DNA of 64,000 nucleotides from Dethiobacter sp. Its GTDB lineage: Bacteria; Bacillota; Dethiobacteria; Dethiobacterales; Dethiobacteraceae. Shown here in pieces: positions 35,354 through 45,023 of this stretch (position 1 is the first letter of the stretch; each line of letters opens with the position of its first letter). The position numbers and the translations under genes were made by a program. Below the pieces are notes generated by a model. That model had not been told where the DNA came from and searched no databases. It worked only from the letters and a program-made list of their open reading frames with translations. The DNA lies in assembly GCA_020725465.1 (NCBI GenBank), contig DYEY01000035.1:33203-97202 (forward strand). Direction: 5' to 3'.

Positions 35354-38300
35354 ATGATCAGGCGCTTTGGGCTAAAAAGGAAACTGCTCTGTGCAATACT
35401 TGTTGTTTCTTTGGTTTTGGCGTCGGTACTACCGGTTATGGCTTTCAGCCCTCCGCCTGACACCGTCAGTTACGCCGACGAGTTCGCCCTGATGTACCAG
35501 CTGGTCAGGATAGCGACCACGACCAACAGCACGCAGGAGACAGCGGCTGCCCTGGCCGGTTACGGCATGGGAAAGCTGGCCGATCTGAGCCCCACCACCG
35601 CCTGGATTAAGTGGGCGGCGGAGACCGGCGAATATGCCGGAAACGCGCTGAACGACTGGCATGTCAGGCAGGCACTGAACAGTTATATGGCCGCCCGCAG
35701 GGGGGATGGCAGATTTCTCGGAATCAGCCTGCAGGACGGCTCGCCCGACCTCCACAATTTTCCGCAGGGAAGCGTTGTTCTGGGGCTGGCCGAGCTTTTC
35801 GCCGGCGGCCAGGGACGGAACGTGCATGTGGAAAAATATGTAAAATCAGTGGTAAAAGGTGACATCGATTACAGGGGAACCCTGACCAGGGATGATTTCC
35901 TGAAGGCCTTCCGTGCCATGGAGGTGGGCTACCAGCTACATGCCGCCGTGGACAGGGCGAAGGCGGAAGAAAAGGAAAAGGCAGAGCAAAGGGAACCTTT
36001 GGACGAAGGGCTCGGGAATTTAATCCGCTCTGAAACCCTTCCTGATGGCACCCTGAAGTGGTCCTATGACAGCGGCGCGGAGGTTTTTCGCAAACCGGAC
36101 GGCTTATGGGTCTACCACAATCCCGACGGCAGCATTTTTGTGAGGCAGCCGGACGGGCAGACTTTTACCATCCCCCCTTCCAGCGAAAAGGAGGAACACG
36201 CTGAGGCGGGCAGCTCGCAGAACCTGCCCCGGCACAATAACGCTTTTCCGGACGACAACGCTTCGGCTTCCACCGGAATTACCCGAACCAGGAGCACCTA
36301 CAATGCCTGGCTGCGTCTGGCCGCCGCCAAGGACAATGCGGTGGCCTTTAACCTGCTTTCCTACAGCGCGCCCGGGTGGAACGGGGAAGAGCTGGCCCGC
36401 TACCGGGAGGCGGTCACCGATGCCGAAGCCTGGTACCATGCTTACCGGGGTGCCCGCTATTTTTACCATGACGCCCTAAACTTCACCGAATACATGAGCA
36501 CCGGGTCAGCGGGATATGAAACGGTGGAAATTGCGGTTGACGTGCCCGGTCTGCCCACCCAACCCATTGCCTTTAAGCCGCTGTCCATGGCCGACACGGT
36601 GAAGCTGGCCCGGGAGCAACCGGCGCGCTTCGCCGCCCTGGCCGCCCTCCCCTTAAACGAAGTGAATACCATCCGCTTTGTGCCGGACATCGCGGTGCTG
36701 CGGCGCGGGTATTATGCCGATGCGGTGGCGCTGCTGTCCGAGCTGGGCGAGCCGGTTACCCTGGTGGATGAATTTGCCGGGCAGGACGAGCTGTCGGCTT
36801 TTCCCGTGCTTGTCCTGCCCACCGCCTCCCTGAGCGGGCTTGGTTCGGCCTGGTTGCGGGGCAAGCTGGAAGAATATACAGCCCGGGGCGGCATCATCAT
36901 CAGTTTCACCCAGCAGCGCGGTAACGATTTCCGGGCTTTGCCCGGCGGAGCTGTCCGTGGGTATGGCTACGACGAAGACGACCTGTGCCAGTTTGCCTCC
37001 TCCTATTTCGGTGAGTACCAATCCCTGCTGGCCGGACAGGTTAAAGCCCGGCCGGACTTCAACGTGGACGGTTTCTTCACCGCCTGGCCCGCGGAAGCCG
37101 CCGTCCTCCTGAACCGGGTAAAGAACCAGCAGCCCGTGGCCCTGTTGTACGGCCACGGCGCGGGCTATGTCATCGCCACCACTTTTTACAGCGACTGGGC
37201 GCGCAGCAACCACCAGGTCACTCCCCACGAGCATGCCTGGCTGCGGGATGCCCTGACCTGGGCCCGGTTTCCCGCCGCGCGCGGGCGCGAGTACAAGAAC
37301 GGCGACCAAGCGGAAATCAGCGTCATGCTGCACAACTGGAGCTCTGAGGACGCGGTCCTTGTGGAATTTGCGGTTATCGGCCCTGACGGCGCAAAGATGC
37401 CGGAGGGATACCTGGGTGGGTCGGTGCGGCAACCGGTGGACCTTGTCCCCGGTGAGGGTAAAGCCGTGACCATTACCTATCAGGTTCCGCCGTCCAACCG
37501 CCTTTATGGTTTCTACCTGGTGGATTATTACCTGAAAAACAGTGCCGGGGAGATTATCCAGAAAAGCTTCGGCAAGGATGCTTTCGCGGTAAGCCGGTTT
37601 AGGACCAGCCCGGCGGGGTTCAGCTACGCGGAAAGCGACCTGACGGTTTCTGTAACCAGCTCCACCGAAACATATTTCCAGTATGACACCGGCAGTTTCA
37701 CCATCACGGTCCACAACAGCAGCACACAGGCCAGGGAAGCCCAGGTCAGCTACGTCTTTACCACTCATTACTATGCCTTTCGGCTGCCCGGGCATAACCC
37801 TGAAGACTGGCGGGGCAGCCAGACAATAACGGTGCCGCCCCGGGGCAGCCACGCTTTTGAGCTGGTAACGCCGCCCCTGCACCTTAACGAGTCCCTGCTG
37901 GTGGACGTCTATTATAACGGAGGGGATAAAAAGGCTTTTTTCACGCGCCGTTTCTGGGTGCAGGAGGCCGATTTTGCCGCCCGGGGAAGCCTGCCCCGCA
38001 GCGAGTATGAACCGGGAGAGCCGGTACCGCTGCAGGTGGTGCTGGAAAGCGATGCGGCGCGGGAGATGCCGGCCGAGATCTTTATCCGGCAAAGCCGCCG
38101 CGGCAGGACGCTGTTTGAAGCTCAGGCCAATTTCTCCGCCGCTCCCGGCGGGCTGGAAAATACTGTGAGCCTTGAGCCGGCCCTGGGACAGGGTGACTAC
38201 TTCGTGGACGTTTTCATCAGGGGACGCCAGGTAGTGGAAGGGCTGTCTTTCACGGTCCGCCGGGACCTGCAGTTTGATGTCACGTTGCCGGAGAGCAACC

Positions 38301-41300
38301 TCTTTTACGCCGGCGGCAACATCCCGGTCAGGGTGGTTGTGCGGAACACTGGAATAGCGGCAAAAAGCGGCACCATGTCGGCCGTGCTCATGGGAGTTGC
38401 CGGGGTGTCAGCGGAACAGGCTGTGGCAATAGCGGCCGGGGATGAGCTGTCTTTGAATCTGCAGATTCCTCTGCCCTCCGCCCTGCAGGCCGGGCAATAT
38501 GAACTGGAAATCAGCTTTGCCACCACAGCCGGGCTGCAGTTTGCCCAAACAGCCGCCGTTTACCTGGCGGAGGCCACGGTGGTTCTTGGCCTGCCGCCGG
38601 ATGTTGCGCCGGCGGGCGGAACGGTAACCGTACCTGTAACCAACGGAGGCGGAAGCAGGCTGGAGGCGGTACCCTGGAGCCTGCTGCTGCAGGATGGGGA
38701 CGGAGATATACCGGCACAAAACAGCGGCAACGTCAGCCTCGATGCCGGTGAAACGGTTGATTTGCACCTGCCTTTACCGGCGGAGCTGAGAAGCGGCGGC
38801 TATGTGCTTAAAGCCCACATAAGCCGGGAAAGCCGCACTTACCCGCTGGAGATAACGGGCATAGCCTCTTCGCTGGAGCTGAACCTGGCGGACCTTTTCC
38901 CGGCAACAAGCGCTGAAGAAATCGTAATCGACGCCGTCGTTACCAATACCTCCGGCGCTGACCTGAATGGCGGAACCCTGTTTGTCAGCGTGCAGAAAGC
39001 GGGGGAAAAAAGGCAGGGCGCTTCGGCTGTCCAGCCGGAGGCGGTAAGGGCCCTTTTCCCCGCCAATCACCATCTGCTTTTTGTGTTGCAGGACGGCGCG
39101 GCCGGACCGGAGGTGCGCCGCTTTAACGCAACCCCGGAAGAGAGCTCAGAGATGGTGGCAACCTGGACGGCCCCCCTGGCAGGCTCAACGGAAACCGTCG
39201 CAGCGACGGTTTACCAGCTGGCCGGTAGCGCCCTGCATGTTTACGGCCTGACAACTGACGGGGAGGGCTTTGCCCGCCTCCACGTCCTGGCCGCGGCAGA
39301 CGGCGCCCGCCTGGCTTCAGCCACGCTGTCCGGCGTGGCAAACCCCGCCGGGCTGGTCCTGGCGTCCGGGCACCTGTTTGTGCTGGGAGAAGATGGCACC
39401 GGGGAGAAACATCTGTATGTTTTAGACCCCGGAGAAGTCACCGACGGCGCCGACCTGGAGCCGGCAGCGGTTACGGCGGTGCAGGGGTACGCAGGCGAGC
39501 CGGCCTCCGGCTTTATGGTTTCAGGATACGGTGACAGCCTGTACCTGCTCTACCGGCAGGGCGCGGAGGGTAATTACAGGATCCTTCGCCACGACGTTTC
39601 ATCCGGCGCCGGCGGTATGCAACTGACGCCACAAGAGGTAATCGACGTCGACGCCACTGTTGTTCCTCCCCTGGATGGGTTTTTTGCCATACCGGGAGGC
39701 GGGTTCTGCCTCTGGGCGTCGGAATGGGACTACCTGCAGCTGGACGCCGGCGGCCGCATAATTTACATCATGCGGATGGGGAACGGCTACCTGCCGGTGG
39801 CGGCGGCGTCTCTGGCGGACGGGGCAGGTTATGAACACCGTACGGTGGTGTTCCGGATGCCTCCCGATGATCCCCACTTCCCCGGAGAGCATGTCCTGCT
39901 GCTCACCGTGGTGCCGCCCGGAGGCTATTACTGGGAAGACGCCGTTTTCCAGGCGGAAGTCCCAGTCAGCCTGGCTGCGGGAGAAAGCCTGACTTTGCCT
40001 TTTAACCTGGGGAGCTCGCCACAGGACCTGGGGGCCGGCGGCTATGAGGTTTTTGCTTCCCTGCACACGGCCGCCGGGAAAAAACTGGCCGACGGTTACC
40101 GTGCTTTTACCGTGGCGCCGGCGTCGGGATATATCACGCTGGCGACCACAGGCAGATACTGTCGCCCGGGCGAACCGGTGCCGGTGCACATTACGGTAAC
40201 CAACCCTTCCCACCAGCCACAGGAGGTTACCGTTGAGCTGGCGGTTAACAGAGCGGCGGCCGATACCCGTACCCTGGCGCTACCGCCCGGTGAGCAGGTT
40301 ACTTACACGGTGACAATAACCGCTCCGCCGGCCTCTTTCACCCTGCGTGCCGCCACGGGAGCCATGACGGTATACCGGGAGATGGAAGTGGTTGAACCTG
40401 AAGCGACCGTGTCCCTGCTGACGCCCCTGTTCTTTGCCCCGGGGCAGCTGTTGCGGCTGGCGGCGGTGGTGCAAAATACCGGGCGTCTGCTCTGGAGCGG
40501 CCTGCTCCAGCTTGGCCGGTGGACGGGCGGACTTGCACCGGTGGGCGTTTTCAGCGCCCAGGTAACCCTGGCCCCCGGGGAAATACTGCAGCAAATCATA
40601 ACCGATGTCATAGATATCATCAGCGGCGGCGATGCCTGGCAGTACAGGCTGGTGTTGACGGAAGGCGACGCGGTGCTGGCACAGGCCAACGGGAGCGTTT
40701 CTTCCGGCAACCAGGTGGACGTTTGGGCGGAGATTGCAGACATTTATTATCCGGAGCAGATATCTTTCCCCGTATACGTGGCCAACAGCGGCGCCCTGCC
40801 GGTCAATGCCATGGAACTTACCCTGCACCTGGCCGGAGCGGCCGGTGACGTCCCGTCCGTTCTTTTCCAGGTTCCTGTCATCAGGGAAAAGATTAACGGC
40901 GAGGACGGCCTGGTCAGGCTGGAAGCCGTTTTTGCAGAACTGGAACCGGGCGAGTACTCCGTCACCGCTGTTTCGCCGCACCTGGAGGGTGCGGTAGACA
41001 TCGGGACATTCCGGGTTCTTTCCCTGGAGCCGCAATGGAGCATGGAAGTCCTGCCCCCTGCTTCGGTTACGGCCGGACAGGAAGCGACCGTAACCTTCCG
41101 GATTGATAACACAGGGTTGGTTCCGGTATTTATAAGCGTTGCGCCGCTTTTTGGCAGCGGCGGCGCCGGGGCGGTCAGTGGCGCCGATGTTCCCGCCGGT
41201 GATACCGCTGATATTGCAGTGCGCTTTCCCGTCCCGGACGACCTGCCGGCCGGCGAGGCGGTCTTCCGTTTCATGGTGAACGACAGGCAGCTGGCGCTGC

Positions 41301-43717
41301 CGCTCCACGTAGAAGGCCTGGAGCTGGCAGTGACGGCGGCGCTGGACAAAGAATGGTACCATCCGGACGATACGGTGACCCTCACCATTACTGTCCAAAA
41401 TCTCAGCTCTTTTGCCGGCAACCTGCTGGCCAGGGCCAACCTGGGGGCTCACGGCTGCGTGGAAGAGTTCAGCCTCGCTGCGGGGGCCACGGCCGTGGTG
41501 CCGGTAAGTTTACCTCTCACCGGTGTCACCGGGGAGCAAAAGCTGATGTTTGGCATTTACCATGAATCGGGACGTTCCCTGTACATTAACGACTATTACC
41601 TTCCCATGGCCAAAGACGTCATCTCCCTGAAGGCTGACCGGCAGTCCTACCAAATGGGCGAGAACCTGGTGCTATTGATTAGCGCCCAGCATCCCGGCGT
41701 CCTGCGGCTGGAGAGGCCTCATCATGCCTGGCTGTCCGTTCCGGAAGGAGATATAACTGTTGGCGGCGGCGATTCTTCGCTGGTCTTTGCCCTGCCCGCC
41801 GAACTGAAAACAGGCACGTACAGGCTTGGTTACATCTTTGACTTTGACGGCGGCACCATCAGAGACGTCCTTTATGTCGATGTGTTCGGCTACCGGGTAA
41901 CGGTGGGCGAGGCGGAAGCTGACCAGGCAGGCCACGGTGGGGACAATGAGCTGGCTGTGGAACTGACGGTAAGCGCGGAGCGGGAGATAGCAAAACCGCT
42001 GGAACTGCACTGGTCAATCCTTGATGAAAGAGGCAAAGTGGTCAGAACAGGCATAAAGATTTTCTCAGATGGCCTGGCTGCCGGCCGGAGCACTTTGTTT
42101 TTCACCGTCCACATGGCAGGCTTAAGCGGCGGCAACTACCTCCTCCACTACAATCTTGTCACTGACCTGGCCGGACATTCCCCGGTGGTGCTGGTCTCCG
42201 GGGCCACCGCCCTGGCGGTGGAGGACACCAGGCCGCCGGCCGTGACGCGCACCATGCCGCGAAACGGGGAAGCCGGCGTCAGCGCTGATGCTCTCATCGT
42301 AGTTACCTTTGACGAGCCTGTGAATACCGCCACGGTGGAAAGCGGCTGGCGGCTTAACGGCCTTCCGGGCGGCACTTTCCTGTGGCCCAGGCCGGATGAA
42401 CTGATTTTTATCCCGGAAGCGGTGCTGCCAGCCGGATTGCATACGGTACTTCTAAGCGGCGTGTCGGACAGCGCGGGGAATGTAATGGCCGATTACTCCT
42501 TTTCCTTCCGGGTGGGCCACACGGCTTCCGGTGGCTCCACTGCTCCCATAGGCGACGGCCTAACCGGCAGCGAACCGGGTGGCGTTGCCGTGCTCACCCT
42601 GCCTGCCGCCCAAGGGGAGGTAATGGTTGCTGCCGGTGACCTCCAGCCGCTGCTGCAGCAGGGTTTTACAACAATTCTTGTCAGCTTTGGCGGCGAGTCA
42701 GGCACTGTGAATTTCGATGGCGCCGCTGTGGCAGCGGCCGCCCGGAGCGGTGCCGGTATCGGTATCCTGGCGGGTGCCGTCAGGCTGGTCATTCCTCCGG
42801 CGGCATTGCCTGCGGGCGGCGTAGCCATCAGCATCAACCCCCTGGGCGCCACGGCGGAGGCGCAACTGGCAGCCGCTGTAAAGGCGGCAAATCCCGGTGC
42901 CCGGCCGGTCAGCGGGATCTATGACCTGCGTGTGACCGCCTTCAGCGGCCAAAAGGTGGACACAGCACGCCTTTATATCACCGCCGGTGGCCCGGAGGAC
43001 AACCCCGATACCTGCTTTGTTGTTTTTGTGGCCGATGACGGCACCCTTGAAGTTCCCCTTGTGAATGAAACAATGCGGGAGGATAACGGTCATGCGCAGG
43101 TTTTTTGGGCCGACATTTCGCATCTGAGCAAATACGCGGTAATGAGTTTGGACAGCTCCTTCACCGATGTCAAAGGCCACTGGGCGCTGCGGGAGATTGT
43201 GCTCCTGTCAGCCAGGGGTATGCTCCGCGGTACGGGTGACAGGCGCTTCCAGCCGCAAACGCCGGCAACCAGGGCCCAGTTCACCGCCCTGTTGCTCCGG
43301 GCGCTGGGAGTGGAGCAATACCATGGCAGTGAGAATTCCTTTAATGACCTGCCTGTGGGGCATTGGGCCTTCGGTGCGGGGGAGGCGGCATACCGCGCCG
43401 GCCTGGTACGGGGCACAGGGGCGGGATGTTTTGAACCCGAACGGGCAATCACCCGCCAGGAGATGGCCGTGCTGGTGGCCCGTGCCCTGGAAATTGCCGG
43501 CGCCGGATCAAGCGTAGCACGGGCGGATGAATTATTCTCCGGTTACACAGACGCCGCGGCAACGGCGGCATGGGCCCGCTCCGGGATGGCGCTGTGCCTC
43601 GAACTGGGCATTATCCGCGGCAGGGCTAAGCGGCGGCTTGCGCCGCTGGAAAACGCCACGCGGGCGGAAAGTGCCGTAATTCTTAAAAGGATGATGATTA
43701 AACTGGGAGTGAAGTAA
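35354..43717 (+). CDS. Giant secreted S-layer-homology protein with CARDB/Ig-like repeats
   Basis: About 2,787 residues from ATG 35354 (TTG 35348 possible). A signal peptide is clear: a basic start, LLCAILVVSLVLASVL, then PVMAF. Residues about 440-640 resemble a glutamine-amidotransferase-like fold (VALLSELGEPVTLVDEFAG, then ARGGIIISFTQQ). Much of 650-2,290 is a chain of CARDB/NEW3-type beta domains. A beta-propeller-like stretch lies at about 1,230-1,510 with repeated LYLL/VLGEDG blades. A Big_5/SbsA-like Ig domain is near 2,294-2,395. Three SLH domains (FTDVKGHWA, FNDLPVGHWA, FSGYTDAAATAAWA) run from about 2,603 to the end and would anchor it to cell-wall polymers. The ligand is unknown. 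Confidence 0.85.
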   Translation: MIRRFGLKRKLLCAILVVSLVLASVLPVMAFSPPPDTVSYADEFALMYQLVRIATTTNSTQETAAALAGYGMGKLADLSPTTAWIKWAAETGEYAGNALNDWHVRQALNSYMAARRGDGRFLGISLQDGSPDLHNFPQGSVVLGLAELFAGGQGRNVHVEKYVKSVVKGDIDYRGTLTRDDFLKAFRAMEVGYQLHAAVDRAKAEEKEKAEQREPLDEGLGNLIRSETLPDGTLKWSYDSGAEVFRKPDGLWVYHNPDGSIFVRQPDGQTFTIPPSSEKEEHAEAGSSQNLPRHNNAFPDDNASASTGITRTRSTYNAWLRLAAAKDNAVAFNLLSYSAPGWNGEELARYREAVTDAEAWYHAYRGARYFYHDALNFTEYMSTGSAGYETVEIAVDVPGLPTQPIAFKPLSMADTVKLAREQPARFAALAALPLNEVNTIRFVPDIAVLRRGYYADAVALLSELGEPVTLVDEFAGQDELSAFPVLVLPTASLSGLGSAWLRGKLEEYTARGGIIISFTQQRGNDFRALPGGAVRGYGYDEDDLCQFASSYFGEYQSLLAGQVKARPDFNVDGFFTAWPAEAAVLLNRVKNQQPVALLYGHGAGYVIATTFYSDWARSNHQVTPHEHAWLRDALTWARFPAARGREYKNGDQAEISVMLHNWSSEDAVLVEFAVIGPDGAKMPEGYLGGSVRQPVDLVPGEGKAVTITYQVPPSNRLYGFYLVDYYLKNSAGEIIQKSFGKDAFAVSRFRTSPAGFSYAESDLTVSVTSSTETYFQYDTGSFTITVHNSSTQAREAQVSYVFTTHYYAFRLPGHNPEDWRGSQTITVPPRGSHAFELVTPPLHLNESLLVDVYYNGGDKKAFFTRRFWVQEADFAARGSLPRSEYEPGEPVPLQVVLESDAAREMPAEIFIRQSRRGRTLFEAQANFSAAPGGLENTVSLEPALGQGDYFVDVFIRGRQVVEGLSFTVRRDLQFDVTLPESNLFYAGGNIPVRVVVRNTGIAAKSGTMSAVLMGVAGVSAEQAVAIAAGDELSLNLQIPLPSALQAGQYELEISFATTAGLQFAQTAAVYLAEATVVLGLPPDVAPAGGTVTVPVTNGGGSRLEAVPWSLLLQDGDGDIPAQNSGNVSLDAGETVDLHLPLPAELRSGGYVLKAHISRESRTYPLEITGIASSLELNLADLFPATSAEEIVIDAVVTNTSGADLNGGTLFVSVQKAGEKRQGASAVQPEAVRALFPANHHLLFVLQDGAAGPEVRRFNATPEESSEMVATWTAPLAGSTETVAATVYQLAGSALHVYGLTTDGEGFARLHVLAAADGARLASATLSGVANPAGLVLASGHLFVLGEDGTGEKHLYVLDPGEVTDGADLEPAAVTAVQGYAGEPASGFMVSGYGDSLYLLYRQGAEGNYRILRHDVSSGAGGMQLTPQEVIDVDATVVPPLDGFFAIPGGGFCLWASEWDYLQLDAGGRIIYIMRMGNGYLPVAAASLADGAGYEHRTVVFRMPPDDPHFPGEHVLLLTVVPPGGYYWEDAVFQAEVPVSLAAGESLTLPFNLGSSPQDLGAGGYEVFASLHTAAGKKLADGYRAFTVAPASGYITLATTGRYCRPGEPVPVHITVTNPSHQPQEVTVELAVNRAAADTRTLALPPGEQVTYTVTITAPPASFTLRAATGAMTVYREMEVVEPEATVSLLTPLFFAPGQLLRLAAVVQNTGRLLWSGLLQLGRWTGGLAPVGVFSAQVTLAPGEILQQIITDVIDIISGGDAWQYRLVLTEGDAVLAQANGSVSSGNQVDVWAEIADIYYPEQISFPVYVANSGALPVNAMELTLHLAGAAGDVPSVLFQVPVIREKINGEDGLVRLEAVFAELEPGEYSVTAVSPHLEGAVDIGTFRVLSLEPQWSMEVLPPASVTAGQEATVTFRIDNTGLVPVFISVAPLFGSGGAGAVSGADVPAGDTADIAVRFPVPDDLPAGEAVFRFMVNDRQLALPLHVEGLELAVTAALDKEWYHPDDTVTLTITVQNLSSFAGNLLARANLGAHGCVEEFSLAAGATAVVPVSLPLTGVTGEQKLMFGIYHESGRSLYINDYYLPMAKDVISLKADRQSYQMGENLVLLISAQHPGVLRLERPHHAWLSVPEGDITVGGGDSSLVFALPAELKTGTYRLGYIFDFDGGTIRDVLYVDVFGYRVTVGEAEADQAGHGGDNELAVELTVSAEREIAKPLELHWSILDERGKVVRTGIKIFSDGLAAGRSTLFFTVHMAGLSGGNYLLHYNLVTDLAGHSPVVLVSGATALAVEDTRPPAVTRTMPRNGEAGVSADALIVVTFDEPVNTATVESGWRLNGLPGGTFLWPRPDELIFIPEAVLPAGLHTVLLSGVSDSAGNVMADYSFSFRVGHTASGGSTAPIGDGLTGSEPGGVAVLTLPAAQGEVMVAAGDLQPLLQQGFTTILVSFGGESGTVNFDGAAVAAAARSGAGIGILAGAVRLVIPPAALPAGGVAISINPLGATAEAQLAAAVKAANPGARPVSGIYDLRVTAFSGQKVDTARLYITAGGPEDNPDTCFVVFVADDGTLEVPLVNETMREDNGHAQVFWADISHLSKYAVMSLDSSFTDVKGHWALREIVLLSARGMLRGTGDRRFQPQTPATRAQFTALLLRALGVEQYHGSENSFNDLPVGHWAFGAGEAAYRAGLVRGTGAGCFEPERAITRQEMAVLVARALEIAGAGSSVARADELFSGYTDAAATAAWARSGMALCLELGIIRGRAKRRLAPLENATRAESAVILKRMMIKLGVK

Positions 43718-43762
43718 CAGGGCAGTCCGTTTAAAAAAACGCCATCGATATCTGGTCAGATA

Positions 43763-43816
43763 TTGCAAATATCACTGCCTTTTGGTACCATTAAGGTAAG
43801 AAATTAGTTTCTTACC
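43763..43816 (+). promoter_or_regulatory. Promoter and 22-bp palindromic operator of the first AbrB/PIN pair
   Basis: TTGCAA (43763) and TACCAT (43786) are spaced 17 bp. A perfect 9-4-9 palindrome, GGTAAGAAA-TTAG-TTTCTTACC, follows at 43795-43816 near the expected transcription start and ahead of GGAGG. The site suits autorepression by the AbrB-type antitoxin. Confidence 0.6.
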
Positions 43817-43830
43817 GTGGAGGTATTACC

Positions 43831-44052
43831 ATGAAGCCGACCAAGATAACTGCCAAAGGACAAATCACTCTGCCTCATGAATTAAGAAAGAAACTGGACC
43901 TCCAACCGGGGGATAAAGTGATTATCGCTGAAAGTCCTTGCGGCTACGTTATTCAAAAACAAACCATTCCTTCCCCGTTTACGCGGTATGTAGGCTTTCT
44001 GCAAAAGAAACAGTGTACAGATGAGATAGTGGAAGAGCTTCGTGACAAATGA
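43831..44052 (+). CDS. AbrB/MazE-type antitoxin
   Basis: 73 residues with the swapped-hairpin AbrB fold: KITAKGQITLPHELRKKLDL, then GDKVII. It starts at ATG 43831 after GGAGG. It overlaps the following PIN gene by 4 nt (ATGA), the usual antitoxin-toxin order. It likely binds the palindrome at 43795-43816 and neutralises the PIN RNase. Confidence 0.85.
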   Translation: MKPTKITAKGQITLPHELRKKLDLQPGDKVIIAESPCGYVIQKQTIPSPFTRYVGFLQKKQCTDEIVEELRDK

Positions 44053-44537
44053 TTATAGCCATTGATACCAACATTTTGTTTGATGTACTTTTCCCGGACC
44101 CGGTTTTCTTGGAAACATCAAAGGCTCTGCTGGACAGAGCCGTAAACCGCGGCAGCCTTGTCATATGTGAAGCCGTCTACGCCGAGGTGGCAACTCAGTT
44201 TCCCTGTCAAAACACCTTTCTTGAATTTCTCTCACATACACGAATTAAACTGTTGCCTTCGGAAGAAAGTGCCCTGTGGCTTGCTTCTCTGGCCTGGGGC
44301 CGCTATGCAAAGCACAGAGGAAAGCAGCTGCAGTGCCCGCGATGCGGCAAGAAATCCAACATGACCTGTGACTGCGGCCTGACGTTATCGGCAAGACAGC
44401 ACATTATCAGCGATTTTTTAATAGGTGCCCATGCGCAAATCCAGGCTGACACTCTCCTGACGCGCGACCGCGGGTATTATAAGACCTACTTCCCGGATTT
44501 AACCCTGAACATGAACTATTACCAGAAAGAGGATTAA
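44049..44537 (+). CDS. PIN-domain toxin with inserted zinc ribbon
   Basis: 162 residues. PIN acidic residues are D6 (IDTN), E46, D122 (ISDFLIGAHA) and D140 (LLTRDRGYY). An insertion at 88-112 carries C96-x2-C99 and C107-x-C109 (CPRCGKKSNMTCDCG), a zinc-ribbon-like element unusual in VapC toxins. Members of the PIN family are Mg-dependent RNases. The last 33 codons are duplicated in the broken gene at 45635-45732. Confidence 0.8.
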   Translation: MIIAIDTNILFDVLFPDPVFLETSKALLDRAVNRGSLVICEAVYAEVATQFPCQNTFLEFLSHTRIKLLPSEESALWLASLAWGRYAKHRGKQLQCPRCGKKSNMTCDCGLTLSARQHIISDFLIGAHAQIQADTLLTRDRGYYKTYFPDLTLNMNYYQKED

Positions 44538-44548
44538 AAAATAAAAAT

Positions 44549-44579
44549 AAAGAGTGCCGGCAAGCAACTGGTGCTCTTT
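44549..44579 (+). terminator. Hairpin after the first toxin-antitoxin pair
   Basis: AAAGAGTGCC / GGTGCTCTTT stem including G-T pairs. A second hairpin, GCCCTGA / TCAGGGC followed by ATTTT, lies at about 44614-44635. Confidence 0.5.
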
Positions 44580-44691
44580 AGAGTTTAATAGGTGACCGCT
44601 TGTCTACTGTAGCCCTGACCTCAGGGCATTTTCTATTGCCTTCAGGACCACTTTCCTTTGCTACCCGATGAAATAACATTTTAATAATTAA

Positions 44692-44740
44692 TGTTCATTG
44701 AAAATCTAACTGTTCATTGATATAATTAAGTCAATGAACA
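44692..44740 (+). promoter_or_regulatory. Promoter with three TGTTCATTGA boxes upstream of the second AbrB/PIN pair
   Basis: TTGAAA (44698) and TATAAT (44721) are 17 bp apart. TGTTCATTGA occurs at 44692 and 44711, and its inverse TCAATGAACA at 44731, spaced 19-20 bp, so the boxes fall on about the same helix face and cover the promoter. The last box abuts the GGAGG site. Confidence 0.7.
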
Positions 44741-44753
44741 GGAGGTATCTGCT

Positions 44754-45023
44754 ATGTTAACAGAAAAAACCCAGATTACCGGTAAAGGGCAAATTCAGCT
44801 TCCCGCTAAAATACGCCAGGCCATCGGGGCTGAAGTAGGGGATGAAATAGTTTTTAAGTTGCAAAACAACGGTCAAATAATTGTAGAGTTATCTAAAAAG
44901 AAAAAATTATCGGAGTTGGCCGGTTCACTGAAAACCGGCGGGGAATTTCCCGGAGTTGAAAAAGAGGAAGAGATGACGCGCCTCAAAGTAGCCGAAAGAG
45001 CAGGACGGCATGAAAAACAATAG
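44754..45023 (+). CDS. AbrB/MazE-type antitoxin
   Basis: 89 residues. The N-terminus is an AbrB hairpin domain (ITGKGQIQLPAKIRQAIGAE, GDEIVF). The charged C-terminal tail (VEKEEEMTRLKVAERAGRHE) is the likely toxin-wrapping part. ATG follows GGAGG. It overlaps the PIN gene by 14 nt. It probably represses its own promoter through the TGTTCATTGA boxes. Confidence 0.85.
   Translation: MLTEKTQITGKGQIQLPAKIRQAIGAEVGDEIVFKLQNNGQIIVELSKKKKLSELAGSLKTGGEFPGVEKEEEMTRLKVAERAGRHEKQ

Noticed and set aside
36653..38092. 479-codon minus-strand frame inside the SLH gene
   Set aside because: Antisense to a continuous signal-peptide-to-SLH protein; no start signal and no domain.
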